From Rhizobium phaseoli (GTDB taxonomy: Bacteria > Pseudomonadota > Alphaproteobacteria > Rhizobiales > Rhizobiaceae), in assembly GCF_010668805.1 (NCBI RefSeq), contig NZ_WUFT01000012.1:1-64000 (forward strand): 64,000 nt of DNA, given 5' to 3'. The translations under genes were made by a program, and so were the position numbers. Under the pieces are notes generated by a model. It was not told the origin of the DNA. It ran no database searches and worked only from the letters and a program-made list of their open reading frames with translations. This document shows, in pieces, positions 43,365 to 51,596 of the stretch (the stretch's first letter is position 1; every line of letters begins with the position of its first letter).

Positions 43365-44183
43365 TCACTTGATGCGGTTCATCGCGCCGCCATCGATGAC
43401 GATCTGGCTGCCGGTGACGTAAGACGAGCATGGCGATGCCAGATAGAGTGCAAGGCCCTTGATGTCCTCAGTGTCGCCGATCCTCCCGATCAGCGATTGC
43501 TCCTCGAAAGCCTTGCGGTCCGCGGGAATCTTTAGCCGGCCGCCGGCGATGTTGGTCATGAAGGGCCCAGGCGATATGCAGTTGACGAGGATGCCGAACA
43601 TGCCCAGTTCCATTGCCATCTGGCGGACGAAATGGTCGACGCCCGCCTTGGCGGGCATATAGGACGTGCCGACGATCGCCTCGTTGATCTGTGCCGCGAT
43701 CGAGGACGTGACGATGATCCTGCCGCCGCCCGATTTCTTCATGTGCCGGGCAGAATTCTTGACTGTCGTGTAGACCGATGTGAGGTTGACCTCGATGCCA
43801 CGATCCCATTGCGCGTCGTCCAGCGCGTCGATCGCGCCTTCCGGAATGCGTCCGCCTTCGGTCGACAGGAAGCCCGGGCCGGGGTCGATGCCGGCATTGG
43901 CGAAGACCACGTCAATCCGCCCATGCCGTTTCGCCACAGCGTCGAAAGCGTCGCTCATTCCGGGTCTGTCGGAAACGTCGACGACCTGCCCCCAGACGTC
44001 ACCGCCATTGGCTTTGATTTCGGCAACCACCGTTTCCAGCGTTGCCGCGTTCAGGTCGAAGATGCAGACGCGCGCGCCATTGTCCGCCATGACCTCCGCA
44101 TATGCACGGCCGATGCCGCTGGCACCGCCGGTGACAATCACCGACTTGCCACGAACGTCGAACATTTCTTGCAATGTCGCCAT
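43365..44183 (-). CDS. Short-chain dehydrogenase, first gene of unit 3
   Basis: A 272-residue SDR from ATG 44183 (GGAGGAGA upstream). The cofactor motif is SVIVTGGASGIGRAYAE, and an Asp at the end of strand two (CIFDLNA) suggests NAD. The active site Ser (IVTSSIAAQ) and Tyr-x-x-x-Lys (SYMPAKAGV) are present. It presumably oxidises an alcohol intermediate of unit 3. Upstream lies a divergent-type promoter without a regulator gene. Confidence 0.88.
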   Translation of the reverse strand: MATLQEMFDVRGKSVIVTGGASGIGRAYAEVMADNGARVCIFDLNAATLETVVAEIKANGGDVWGQVVDVSDRPGMSDAFDAVAKRHGRIDVVFANAGIDPGPGFLSTEGGRIPEGAIDALDDAQWDRGIEVNLTSVYTTVKNSARHMKKSGGGRIIVTSSIAAQINEAIVGTSYMPAKAGVDHFVRQMAMELGMFGILVNCISPGPFMTNIAGGRLKIPADRKAFEEQSLIGRIGDTEDIKGLALYLASPCSSYVTGSQIVIDGGAMNRIK

Positions 44184-44228
44184 TCTGTCTCCTCCCACTT
44201 CGAGAAGGCTAACAGCGAACGACCCGTG

Positions 44229-44291
44229 CTTTAATAATTCTTTTCAAGTTTAATATGTCTATGTGTTATGAAGTTCGGGAGTCTAGAGTGA
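44229..44291 (+). promoter_or_regulatory. Regulator-type promoter with a dead reading frame (possible lost LysR)
   Basis: This segment matches the LysR promoter at 33766-33808: TGCTT, ATAATT, a T-run, then TATGNNTATNTGTTATGAAG. In unit 2 the final ATGAAG starts the LysR gene. Here the same ATGAAG at 44268 is followed by five codons and a TGA (product MKFGSLE), and no LysR sequence continues. The simplest reading is that a divergent LysR gene was lost and its promoter kept. The remaining bases to 44428 hold no recognisable gene. Confidence 0.5.
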
Positions 44292-44428
44292 GGTTTACGG
44301 CGGGTTATCCGCTGAAAAAAGCAATGAGAATTTGTAACCGGCCGATTGTTGCCGCGGAGATTTCGCTTTGAACATGCAAGGGGCAGAGCTTGCCGATCTC
44401 GCCCAGGCCTACGTCCTTTGCGCGTCTT

Positions 44429-45712
44429 TCAGACGCGCGGCGCCGCAGGCGCCAGCCGACGCTTGGCCATCGCTAGAAGCCCATGTGCGGCGACGTTCTC
44501 GGCATATTGCCGATAGGCGGGATCCCGGCTGAGCATGCGCTCTTCGGCGCGGGCGCGCATGAGATAGATAAGACTGATGATCGCCAGCATGCCGGCCCGC
44601 GCCAGGCCTTCGGCCAGGCCACTGGCGATGAAGCTTGGAAACGCAAACAGCCACCAGGCGATGTTCTTCGAGACATAGGCCGGATGTTTGATGAAGCGGT
44701 AGGGGCCCGATGTGACGATGCCGCGATGGGTCAGGTTGGAAAATCGCGGCCCGAAGGCGACGGTTGCCCAGACATAGATAATCGTGCAGGACAGCGTCGC
44801 GACGCTCCAGAGGATGAAGACCAGCGATCCCTCCTGGATAACGCTCTCCCAACCCGGCCCGTCGCCATAAGGCACGAAGGCATGCGAAATCACCGGGAAG
44901 AACGGCTCATAGCAGATCAGGCAGACGAGCCAGCCGAGCGCCGTCGTCTCCGTCGCCCGGATATGCCATCCAAAAAGCTTGAAGGTGGCGATGTAGCCGC
45001 CGGCCGCCAGGATGACGTCGAGAAGCAAGACGAGCCGCAGCAAGCCTTCGAACCAGGCGGCCGAAAGTGAGGGAAACAGCCAGGCCGGCTTTTCGGCAAG
45101 ATCGGAAAGCGCGGCTATGCCGCTTGAGAACATCAGCACGAGGAAGAAGCATTTGATCGCCAGCAGCCGCAAGGCGAACAGCACGTCTTCTTCGCGAAAA
45201 TCCTGCATCAGCACCGCACGGCCGACCTGATTGAGATAATCGTCGGGTTCCTCGGCGACGAGATCGGTGACCGCGACGTAGAGAATGGTGGCGCCGACAA
45301 GAGCGATGGAGATGGGGATGGTGGTATGGCCGGCCTCGATGAACCATCGGACCGCCGACGACTGCGTGAAAAACGGAAAGACGGAACAGGCGATGACGAC
45401 CGCACCCAAAAGCGCGGCGATGCCGACAAGCTTGGTCCCGATGCGCCGCCAGGAAGCGGCGGGAGCCTCATGCCGCCTCTCCCGCAATGCCCAGGCCCGG
45501 CGCGCAGCCGGTGTGCCGTCGACGACGATCCACGCGAGGAGAAGACAGAGGACGGCAAGCGCCATCGCCTTGCCGGGCTCGAGCCGCATATAGGTCGCGA
45601 GCGCAATGCCGACGAGAACGCCGGCAAGGGTCGCAGCCTGAGTGACCAAGGGGCTCCCGGCGAGGGTATCCCTGTCCTGCGATATGGGCACGCGCTCGGC
45701 TTTCTCGATCAA
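44429..45712 (-). CDS. ICMT-like integral membrane methyltransferase family protein
   Basis: A 427-residue membrane protein with eight or more hydrophobic helices. The C-terminal part carries the pattern of isoprenylcysteine carboxyl methyltransferase/phospholipid methyltransferase-like enzymes: GIVTSGPYRFIKHPAYVSKN, where the His and following residues bind S-adenosylmethionine in relatives, and a final RAEERMLSRDPAYRQY. The N-terminal half is a family-specific membrane region. Substrate unknown. It overlaps the lipoprotein gene by 4 bases and is the third gene of the second caspase operon. Confidence 0.75.
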   Translation of the reverse strand: MIEKAERVPISQDRDTLAGSPLVTQAATLAGVLVGIALATYMRLEPGKAMALAVLCLLLAWIVVDGTPAARRAWALRERRHEAPAASWRRIGTKLVGIAALLGAVVIACSVFPFFTQSSAVRWFIEAGHTTIPISIALVGATILYVAVTDLVAEEPDDYLNQVGRAVLMQDFREEDVLFALRLLAIKCFFLVLMFSSGIAALSDLAEKPAWLFPSLSAAWFEGLLRLVLLLDVILAAGGYIATFKLFGWHIRATETTALGWLVCLICYEPFFPVISHAFVPYGDGPGWESVIQEGSLVFILWSVATLSCTIIYVWATVAFGPRFSNLTHRGIVTSGPYRFIKHPAYVSKNIAWWLFAFPSFIASGLAEGLARAGMLAIISLIYLMRARAEERMLSRDPAYRQYAENVAAHGLLAMAKRRLAPAAPRV

Positions 45713-46347
45713 ATCGCCGGCTGGACGGAGCGTTTCCGCGCCGCCTTCACCGCCTGCGCCATCGCTGCTTCGGCTGTCAGTGGTGACAGATCCGGCACCG
45801 AGATCATCGCAATATCGAGCTTGTCATAATCGACCATGTAATAGCCCGATCCGGTCGCGATGACCGCATCGGGTCTGATCGCCAGCAGATCCTGCGCCAT
45901 CGTGCCGACGAACATCGGCCCGCCCCAGATGTAACGGAAAGCATAGATCGGAATACCCTCAGCCGAGGTACCAAGGCGGCGGATATCGGTCTTCAGGCGG
46001 CGATCAGACCACGAGGTACCCGAGGAGCTCGATGAACTGCTTGAGCTGGACGAGCTGCTGGAACTGGAAGAGCCGCTGGAACCAGAGCCGCCGCCCATGC
46101 CGCCGCCGGAGCTGGAATTCCCGCTGGAACTATTCTCAGAGCGGGCGAAAGCCGGTTGATTGCTACTGACGGCCACTTTTTTAATGGCGGGCGTAGTTCT
46201 CCTGCCGGGCGTAACGTTTCTGGCCGGCTCTTCACTGGAAAATAGCGTCTTGGCGCCAGGATCGAAGATGCAACTCTGCAAGATTGCGCCTGAACCTGCA
46301 AGGAAGGTCGAGCAAAGCAGAACACGGATGATGAGCTTTCTTGTCAT
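45709..46347 (-). CDS. Lipoprotein with poly-Ser linker and S74-type chaperone domain
   Basis: A 212-residue protein from ATG 46347. The lipoprotein signal has a lipobox ending LQSC, with Cys at about residue 26. A Ser/Gly-rich linker contains a run of about 18 Ser (near 93-110). The C-terminal 95 residues match the intramolecular chaperone/peptidase S74 family of phage tail spikes: SDRRLKTDIRRLG at the start, then GTMAQDL and a VDYDKL end. The Ser and Lys of SDRRLK have the five-residue spacing of the self-cleaving dyad in endosialidase chaperones. It sits between the caspase and the methyltransferase genes, with a 4-base overlap to the latter. Confidence 0.78.
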   Translation of the reverse strand: MTRKLIIRVLLCSTFLAGSGAILQSCIFDPGAKTLFSSEEPARNVTPGRRTTPAIKKVAVSSNQPAFARSENSSSGNSSSGGGMGGGSGSSGSSSSSSSSSSSSSSSSSGTSWSDRRLKTDIRRLGTSAEGIPIYAFRYIWGGPMFVGTMAQDLLAIRPDAVIATGSGYYMVDYDKLDIAMISVPDLSPLTAEAAMAQAVKAARKRSVQPAI

Positions 46348-46370
46348 GTAGGGCGCCCCCGGATCGCCGT

Positions 46371-48950
46371 TTAGAAGAGATCGTACCTCGGATTTCGTTT
46401 TACCCATGTCGCCTTGGCGAGCTGAACGAGCCTGTCATCAAGCGATTTGGTTTTTGGAAGCGCCTTTTGCTCTTGAGCGGTCAGCTCGGCGGCTAAGGTC
46501 TCCTCCACTTTCTTCTTGGCGGCATTCGGCAAGGCTTTGAGCGCCGCCTTTGCCTGGTTCTTCGGATCGCCACTGCCTGGCATGTTGACGGCGGTCGCCA
46601 GCGCGAAATAACGGGCCGCCGTTACCAGGCTGTCAGCGTCTGCAGCGTCTTCCTTCGCCAGTATCGCGCGGTCGAGCGCACCCCAATAGTCGCCACGTTC
46701 GGCGCCCATCTCCAGCCACTTCGCAGCTTCCGCCTTGTCCGCGGCAACGCCGATGCCGTCGCGGTACATGCGCCCGAGATTAGTCGGGGCATAGGGCTGA
46801 CCGCCCTCAGACGCCCGCGTGAAAAGGTCTAGTGCTTTCGGGAGATCCTCCGGGGCGCCTTTTCCGAAACGGTAGACGAGCGCAAGATTGTTCAGCGAAT
46901 AGATGTCGTTGCGCTGGACGCCGGCTTCGTAGAAGCGGATGCCGCGCTCCGGATCGGCCGGGACGTTGACGCCGTTTAGGAAGATATAGCCGAGTTCGTT
47001 CATCGCATAGGTATGGCCGAGATCGGCGGCCTGCAGCATCAAGCGTAATCCCAGCTGCTGATCGGCCTTGGTGCCGCGGCCATAGTAGAGAGCCTTGCCG
47101 TAGCTGTGCAGGGCAAAGGGATCGCCCTTGGCCGCACCAGCCTTGGCGATGTCGCTAGCCTTGGTTGCATCGCGCGGAACGGAGGCGCCGGACTCGTAAA
47201 GGCTCGACACTTCGTAGATCGCTCGGACATGCCCGGCATCCATCGCCTTCTTGATCGTTGCGAAAGCCGTTTTGGTGTCGCGGTTGGCAAGCTGGGCGCG
47301 GCCGAGCTGGTAGACGAAGCGGGCCACCTCGGGATAGGCCTTTATTGCCTCGGTGCAGGCAGGCAGCGCCACATTCGGGTCGATCTCGTTCGGCAGCTTG
47401 CCTGCGGTAACGCCCTGCAGGTCCAGCGGTGCTGCGGCTGCGGTGTCGCAGGCGTCGAGCGCCGGCTTGAAGGTGATGGTTGCCGGCGGCAGATTGTCGT
47501 TGGCGGCCTGCAGCGTCAGGGCGAAAGGCTGGTTTTCGGTGCCGATCTGCGGCTCGTAGGAGAGGCCCGGAATATCGGCTGCCTCAAGCACATGGCCGAG
47601 CCCGATGACCCGGTCTCCGGCGCGCAGCGTGCCCTTGTCGGGCAGGGCTGCAACCTTGAAGGTCATCTCCGCCGCCGATGCCGGCACGACCGGCAGGCCG
47701 GCCGCGACGGGGCCGACGCCGATCGTGGTGCCGACGTCGCGCGACAGGGACTTCAGATAGGCGTCGGCATCGGCAAGCCGCACCTGTTTTTGCTGTTCGA
47801 GCTGGGCAAGCTTCGCGCCGGCATCCGCCGAGACGGTGATCGCGACGACGCCCTGCGTCGCCTGGCCATAGGGATCGCTGACGGAATAACCGATCAGGCC
47901 GACGGTTCCGGCGGCAACGCCTGAGGAATCATAGGTCAGCGCCGTCAGCGCCGCGGCGGGCATCTTGGCGCCCTGCTCGACCGGCTTGCCGTCGAAGGTG
48001 AGTTTGCCGGTCTGGGGAAGCTGGGTCAGTGTGACGAGCAGCGCCGAGCCGGTCTCGTCATGCGGCGGGGCTATCGGCAGCTTGGTGGCGGCAGCACCCT
48101 CCGGCACGCTCACCTGCTGCATCGACTCGACGCTTGGCGGCGGCGGCGCCGGAATGAAATAGAAGCTGTCCATCAGCGAGGAGTTTTCCCAGGGGACCTG
48201 CTTGCCGCCGGTCATGGCGATCACGTCGCGGCGCACATCGGTCAGCACCTGGCGGATTTCCTTATTGGGTTCGCTGGCGCGTTTGATGAAGGATTCGGAA
48301 TAGGGGCTGAGCGCCCCGGTGCCATCGAGCGCCACCTGGCCGGGTTCCGTGGAAAAGGCGATCAGGCTGCCGAGATCGCTGTCGATGCGCGCAAGCCCGC
48401 GGGTGGCGCCGACCGGTTCCAGTTTTTCCGCCATCCAGAATTTCTGGGCGTTGAACGGATTGTTGCGGCAGGCGTCGAGGAAGATCAGCTGCACCCGCGA
48501 ATTCTGCTTGAGATGGTTCAGGATGAGGTCGAGCGGCATGGTCTGCGTCTCGACGTCATAGGGCGTCTCCAGCGTCGCATCGACCGGCACGATGAAATTC
48601 TGCCCGCCCACCTGGATGCCGTGGCCCGAATAATAGATCAGGCCGGCATCGGCATTGCTGGTCGAACGCAGGAAGCGGCGCACCGTATCCTCGAGCCCGA
48701 TGCGATCGACATTGATGCCGATCGTCACGTCGAAACCGGCCGCCCGCAGCGTGGCCGCGACCTCTTCGACATCATTGGCGGGATTGGGAAGCGAAGGCAG
48801 CGTCTTATAGACCGAGTTGCCGATGACCAGGGCGACGCGGCGGCTGCTCTCTTGCGTGATGGCGGCATGGGCGACGCCGATCGACAGCAGTATTGCCGCC
48901 GCCGTCAGCAGATAAGCACATAGTCTCCAGGCATTGTGGAACTTGGGCAT
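46371..48950 (-). CDS. Exported caspase with Sel1-like repeats
   Basis: An 859-residue protein with an N-terminal signal (about 1-30). Residues 37-265 are a C14 caspase domain with His110 (IYYSGHGIQ) and Cys161 (FLDACRNNPF), so it should be active. This YYSGHG/DACRNNPF type is common in rhizobia. The middle region (about 290-520) is poorly defined. Residues about 545-760 hold repeated helical units such as GHTYAMNELGYIFLNGVNVP, typical of Sel1/TPR-like repeats that bind proteins. It is the first gene of an operon with the S74 lipoprotein and the ICMT-like protein. Likely located in the periplasm; substrate unknown. Confidence 0.9.
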   Translation of the reverse strand: MPKFHNAWRLCAYLLTAAAILLSIGVAHAAITQESSRRVALVIGNSVYKTLPSLPNPANDVEEVAATLRAAGFDVTIGINVDRIGLEDTVRRFLRSTSNADAGLIYYSGHGIQVGGQNFIVPVDATLETPYDVETQTMPLDLILNHLKQNSRVQLIFLDACRNNPFNAQKFWMAEKLEPVGATRGLARIDSDLGSLIAFSTEPGQVALDGTGALSPYSESFIKRASEPNKEIRQVLTDVRRDVIAMTGGKQVPWENSSLMDSFYFIPAPPPPSVESMQQVSVPEGAAATKLPIAPPHDETGSALLVTLTQLPQTGKLTFDGKPVEQGAKMPAAALTALTYDSSGVAAGTVGLIGYSVSDPYGQATQGVVAITVSADAGAKLAQLEQQKQVRLADADAYLKSLSRDVGTTIGVGPVAAGLPVVPASAAEMTFKVAALPDKGTLRAGDRVIGLGHVLEAADIPGLSYEPQIGTENQPFALTLQAANDNLPPATITFKPALDACDTAAAAPLDLQGVTAGKLPNEIDPNVALPACTEAIKAYPEVARFVYQLGRAQLANRDTKTAFATIKKAMDAGHVRAIYEVSSLYESGASVPRDATKASDIAKAGAAKGDPFALHSYGKALYYGRGTKADQQLGLRLMLQAADLGHTYAMNELGYIFLNGVNVPADPERGIRFYEAGVQRNDIYSLNNLALVYRFGKGAPEDLPKALDLFTRASEGGQPYAPTNLGRMYRDGIGVAADKAEAAKWLEMGAERGDYWGALDRAILAKEDAADADSLVTAARYFALATAVNMPGSGDPKNQAKAALKALPNAAKKKVEETLAAELTAQEQKALPKTKSLDDRLVQLAKATWVKRNPRYDLF

Positions 48951-49196
48951 GGCTCGATCGCAGACATTCTATTGTTTAAGTTCAATAAAATTTGCTGGCC
49001 CGCTGGTGCTAGGCCCCCTCCGCATTCACCGTTTGAAAATATTCCTCACTGTTAAAAAAAGCAAGCTTCGCCCGCCTCCAAGTGAATTGGAGCAGTCCTC
49101 TCAGATTGGAAGCCCATTATCGGCAGGAAAGACTGTCGAAATCAGGAATTTTATCCTGCCGCGGGCAGCGGATACGTCAGCACCGGCGAAGTTTCC
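48951..49196. other. Intergenic region upstream of the second caspase operon
   Basis: These 246 bases lie between the fuconate dehydratase stop and the caspase start, both on the minus strand. The part near 48970-49000 (attgtttaagttcaataaaa) is AT-rich and is the likely promoter of the caspase operon. No gene or strong palindrome is seen. Confidence 0.4.
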
Positions 49197-50474
49197 TTAG
49201 CTTCGAAACGTATAGTTGCTGATCGAGGCTGGTTTCATCTCGATGGAGAAGCCCGGCAAGGTCGGCGGCATGTAGGCCGCGTTCTCGATCCGGCAGGGGT
49301 CGAGGAAGTGTTCGTGCAGGTGATCGACATATTCGATGACGCGGCCTTCCTTGGTGCCGGATACCGCGATGTAGTCGATCATCGACAGGTGCTGCACATA
49401 TTCGCAGAGGCCGACGCCGCCGGCATGCGGCCAGACCGGCAGGCCGAACTTGGCGGCGATCAGCAGCACGGAGAGAACCTCGTTCAGCCCGCCCATGCGG
49501 CAGGAATCGATCTGGACGATGTCGATTGCGCCTTCGGCGATGAACTGCTTGAACATGATGCGGTTCTGGCACATCTCGCCGGTCGCGACCTTCACCGGCG
49601 CGATCGCCTGGCGGATCTTGCGGTGGCCGGCGATATCGTCGGGGCTTGTCGGTTCCTCGATGAAGAAGGGCTTGGCCGGGGCAAGCGCCTTGACCCAGTC
49701 GATCGCCTGGCCGACATCCCACACCTGGTTGGCGTCGATCATCAGGTAACGATCCGGGCCGATCACCTCGCGGGCGATCCGGAGGCGGCGGATATCGTCG
49801 TCCAGGTCGCGGCCGACCTTCATCTTGATATGGTTGAAGCCGGCGTCGATCGCCTCCTTGCAGAGGCGGCGCAGCTTTTCGTCTTCATAACCCAGCCAGC
49901 CGGCCGAGGTGGTGTAGCAGGCGTAACCGTCTTTTTCGAGGATGGCGATGCGTTCGGCCTTGCCTGCCTCGGCGCGTTTGAGGATCTCGATCGCCTCCTC
50001 ACGCGTCAGCACGTCGGTGAGATAGCGGTAATCGACGATATCGGCGATCTCCTCGGGCGACATCTCGGCGACCAGTCGCCAGACCGGCTTTCCCGCCTGT
50101 TTGGCAAGCAGATCCCAGACGGCGTTGACGACGGCGCCGGTCGCCAGATGAATGGCGCCCTTTTCCGGGCCGATCCAGCGCAGCTGGCTGTCGCTGGTCA
50201 GATGCCGCCAGAATTTGCCGGGATGGGCGAGCACGTCGCCGAGGTCGGCGCCGACGACGAGATGGCGCATCGCTTCGATCGCCATGCAGCAGATGTCGTT
50301 GCCGCGGCCGATGGTGAAGGTCAGGCCGTGGCCGGCAAGATCGGGCGTATCCGTATCAAGAATGACGTAAGCGGCCGAATAATCCGGATCGGGGTTCATC
50401 GCATCCGACCCATCAAGGCTTTGCGACGTGGGAAAGCGGAGATCGAAGACACGAAGGTCGGTGATGCGGGTCAT
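49197..50474 (-). CDS. L-fuconate dehydratase
   Basis: A 425-residue enolase-superfamily enzyme. The acid/base Lys pair is Lys217-Met-Lys219 (HIKMKVGRD), the metal ligands are Asp247 (MIDANQVWD), Glu273 (FFIEEPTSP) and Glu300 (ATGEMCQNR), and the second base is Asp323/His350 (WPHAGGVGLCEY). Positions are one lower than I recall for the characterised Xanthomonas L-fuconate dehydratase, which supports the assignment. It converts L-fuconate to 2-keto-3-deoxy-L-fuconate. Start has GGAGA upstream. Adjacent SDR, lactonase-type and IclR genes fit the same pathway. Confidence 0.9.
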   Translation of the reverse strand: MTRITDLRVFDLRFPTSQSLDGSDAMNPDPDYSAAYVILDTDTPDLAGHGLTFTIGRGNDICCMAIEAMRHLVVGADLGDVLAHPGKFWRHLTSDSQLRWIGPEKGAIHLATGAVVNAVWDLLAKQAGKPVWRLVAEMSPEEIADIVDYRYLTDVLTREEAIEILKRAEAGKAERIAILEKDGYACYTTSAGWLGYEDEKLRRLCKEAIDAGFNHIKMKVGRDLDDDIRRLRIAREVIGPDRYLMIDANQVWDVGQAIDWVKALAPAKPFFIEEPTSPDDIAGHRKIRQAIAPVKVATGEMCQNRIMFKQFIAEGAIDIVQIDSCRMGGLNEVLSVLLIAAKFGLPVWPHAGGVGLCEYVQHLSMIDYIAVSGTKEGRVIEYVDHLHEHFLDPCRIENAAYMPPTLPGFSIEMKPASISNYTFRS

Positions 50475-50552
50475 GGTGTATTCTCCGTTAACGGGGTCGG
50501 CTGCATGAGGGCCGGATCGGCCGGCGGGCGCCGGCCATATCGCTCAATGAGC

Positions 50553-51287
50553 TCAGATCGTCCAGCCGCCGTCGATGGCGATTGCCTGGCCCGAGGTGTA
50601 GGTGGCGCCGGCGAGATAGACGGCGAGATCGGCGATCTCCTCCGGCGAGCCGAGCCGGCCCATCGGCTGGCGGGCGATGAAGGCGGCGCGGGCGGCGTCA
50701 TAATCGCCCTGGGCGCGCATGCGGTCCTGCAGCGACGGGCTTTCCACCGTGCCGGGGCAGATGGCGTTGCAGCGGATGCCCTCGGCGACGTAATCGGCGG
50801 CAACGGATTTGGTCAGCCCGATCACCGCCGCCTTGGTGACGCCATAGGCGAAGCGGTTTGGGACGCCCTTGATGCTGGAAGCGACGGAGGCCATGTTGAT
50901 GATCGACCCGTCCTTGCGTTCACGCATGCCGGGCAGCACGGCGCGGATGGTGCGGATCATTGCCTTGACGTTGAGGTCGAGCGCAAATTCGAAATCGGAA
51001 TCCTTCATCTCGAGGATGGAGCCGGCATGAACGAAGCCGGCGCAGTTGAACAGCACGTCGACAGCGCCGATCTCGGCAACGACAGCCTTGACCGCATCCT
51101 CATCGAGCACGTTCAGCTGATGGGTGGAAACGCCGGTTTCTGCCGCAAGCGTTGCCAGCGCCTCGGTGTTGATGTCGGTCGCATGGACCTTGGCGCCGAT
51201 CGCGGCAAAGGCTGCCGCCGTCGCCCGGCCGATGCCCTGGCCGGCGGCGGTGATGAGGACGGTCTTGCCGGAAAGTCTGTTTGTCAT
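50553..51287 (-). CDS. SDR, probable 2-keto-3-deoxy-L-fuconate dehydrogenase
   Basis: A 244-residue SDR. TVLITAAGQGIGRATAAAFA is the cofactor motif with Asp at the end of strand two (HATDIN), favouring NAD. Ser (INMASVASSIKG) and Tyr-x-x-x-Lys (RFAYGVTKAAV) form the active site. The SSIKGVPNRFAYGVTKAAVI block is typical of the L-fucose-pathway dehydrogenases that act on 2-keto-3-deoxy-L-fuconate. It is 78 bases upstream of the dehydratase gene in the same operon. An L-fucose dehydrogenase role is the alternative. Confidence 0.82.
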   Translation of the reverse strand: MTNRLSGKTVLITAAGQGIGRATAAAFAAIGAKVHATDINTEALATLAAETGVSTHQLNVLDEDAVKAVVAEIGAVDVLFNCAGFVHAGSILEMKDSDFEFALDLNVKAMIRTIRAVLPGMRERKDGSIINMASVASSIKGVPNRFAYGVTKAAVIGLTKSVAADYVAEGIRCNAICPGTVESPSLQDRMRAQGDYDAARAAFIARQPMGRLGSPEEIADLAVYLAGATYTSGQAIAIDGGWTI

Positions 51288-51487
51288 GTCACGGGCCTTT
51301 TCTGGACGTGTCTAAGCTGGACGATGGAATGCCGTTTGTCTTGGCGACGGCTCGGGCATACACGCTTTTCCCACTTTGCGCGCTCTGACCACCCTCCGGC
51401 AAGATAGTGCCGGCAGCCTGCCGTCTGGTTCGGGTTGCGGAAGCGTTCGGTATCTCACGTGATACCGAGCGGCCTCTTCAGTGATGA

Positions 51488-51507
51488 TTTGTCTTTTTAT
51501 AGACAAA
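51488..51507. promoter_or_regulatory. Inverted repeat in the divergent SDR/IclR promoter
   Basis: TTTGTCT and AGACAAA form a perfect 7-base inverted repeat with a 6-base AT spacer, in the middle of the 309-base divergent region 51288-51596. It is a good candidate for the IclR operator controlling both directions. Confidence 0.5.
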
Positions 51508-51596
51508 CAGACGATTGGCCAAGCGTCAAGCGCAAACTTTTGCTTTTCCGGCTGTGGTTCTGCGTATATGCAGAATGATATTCACAGGAGGAAGGA

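Noticed and set aside
49308..51407. 699-codon plus-strand frame opposite the fuconate dehydratase and SDR genes
   Set aside because: It spans two well-supported genes on the other strand and has no family features.
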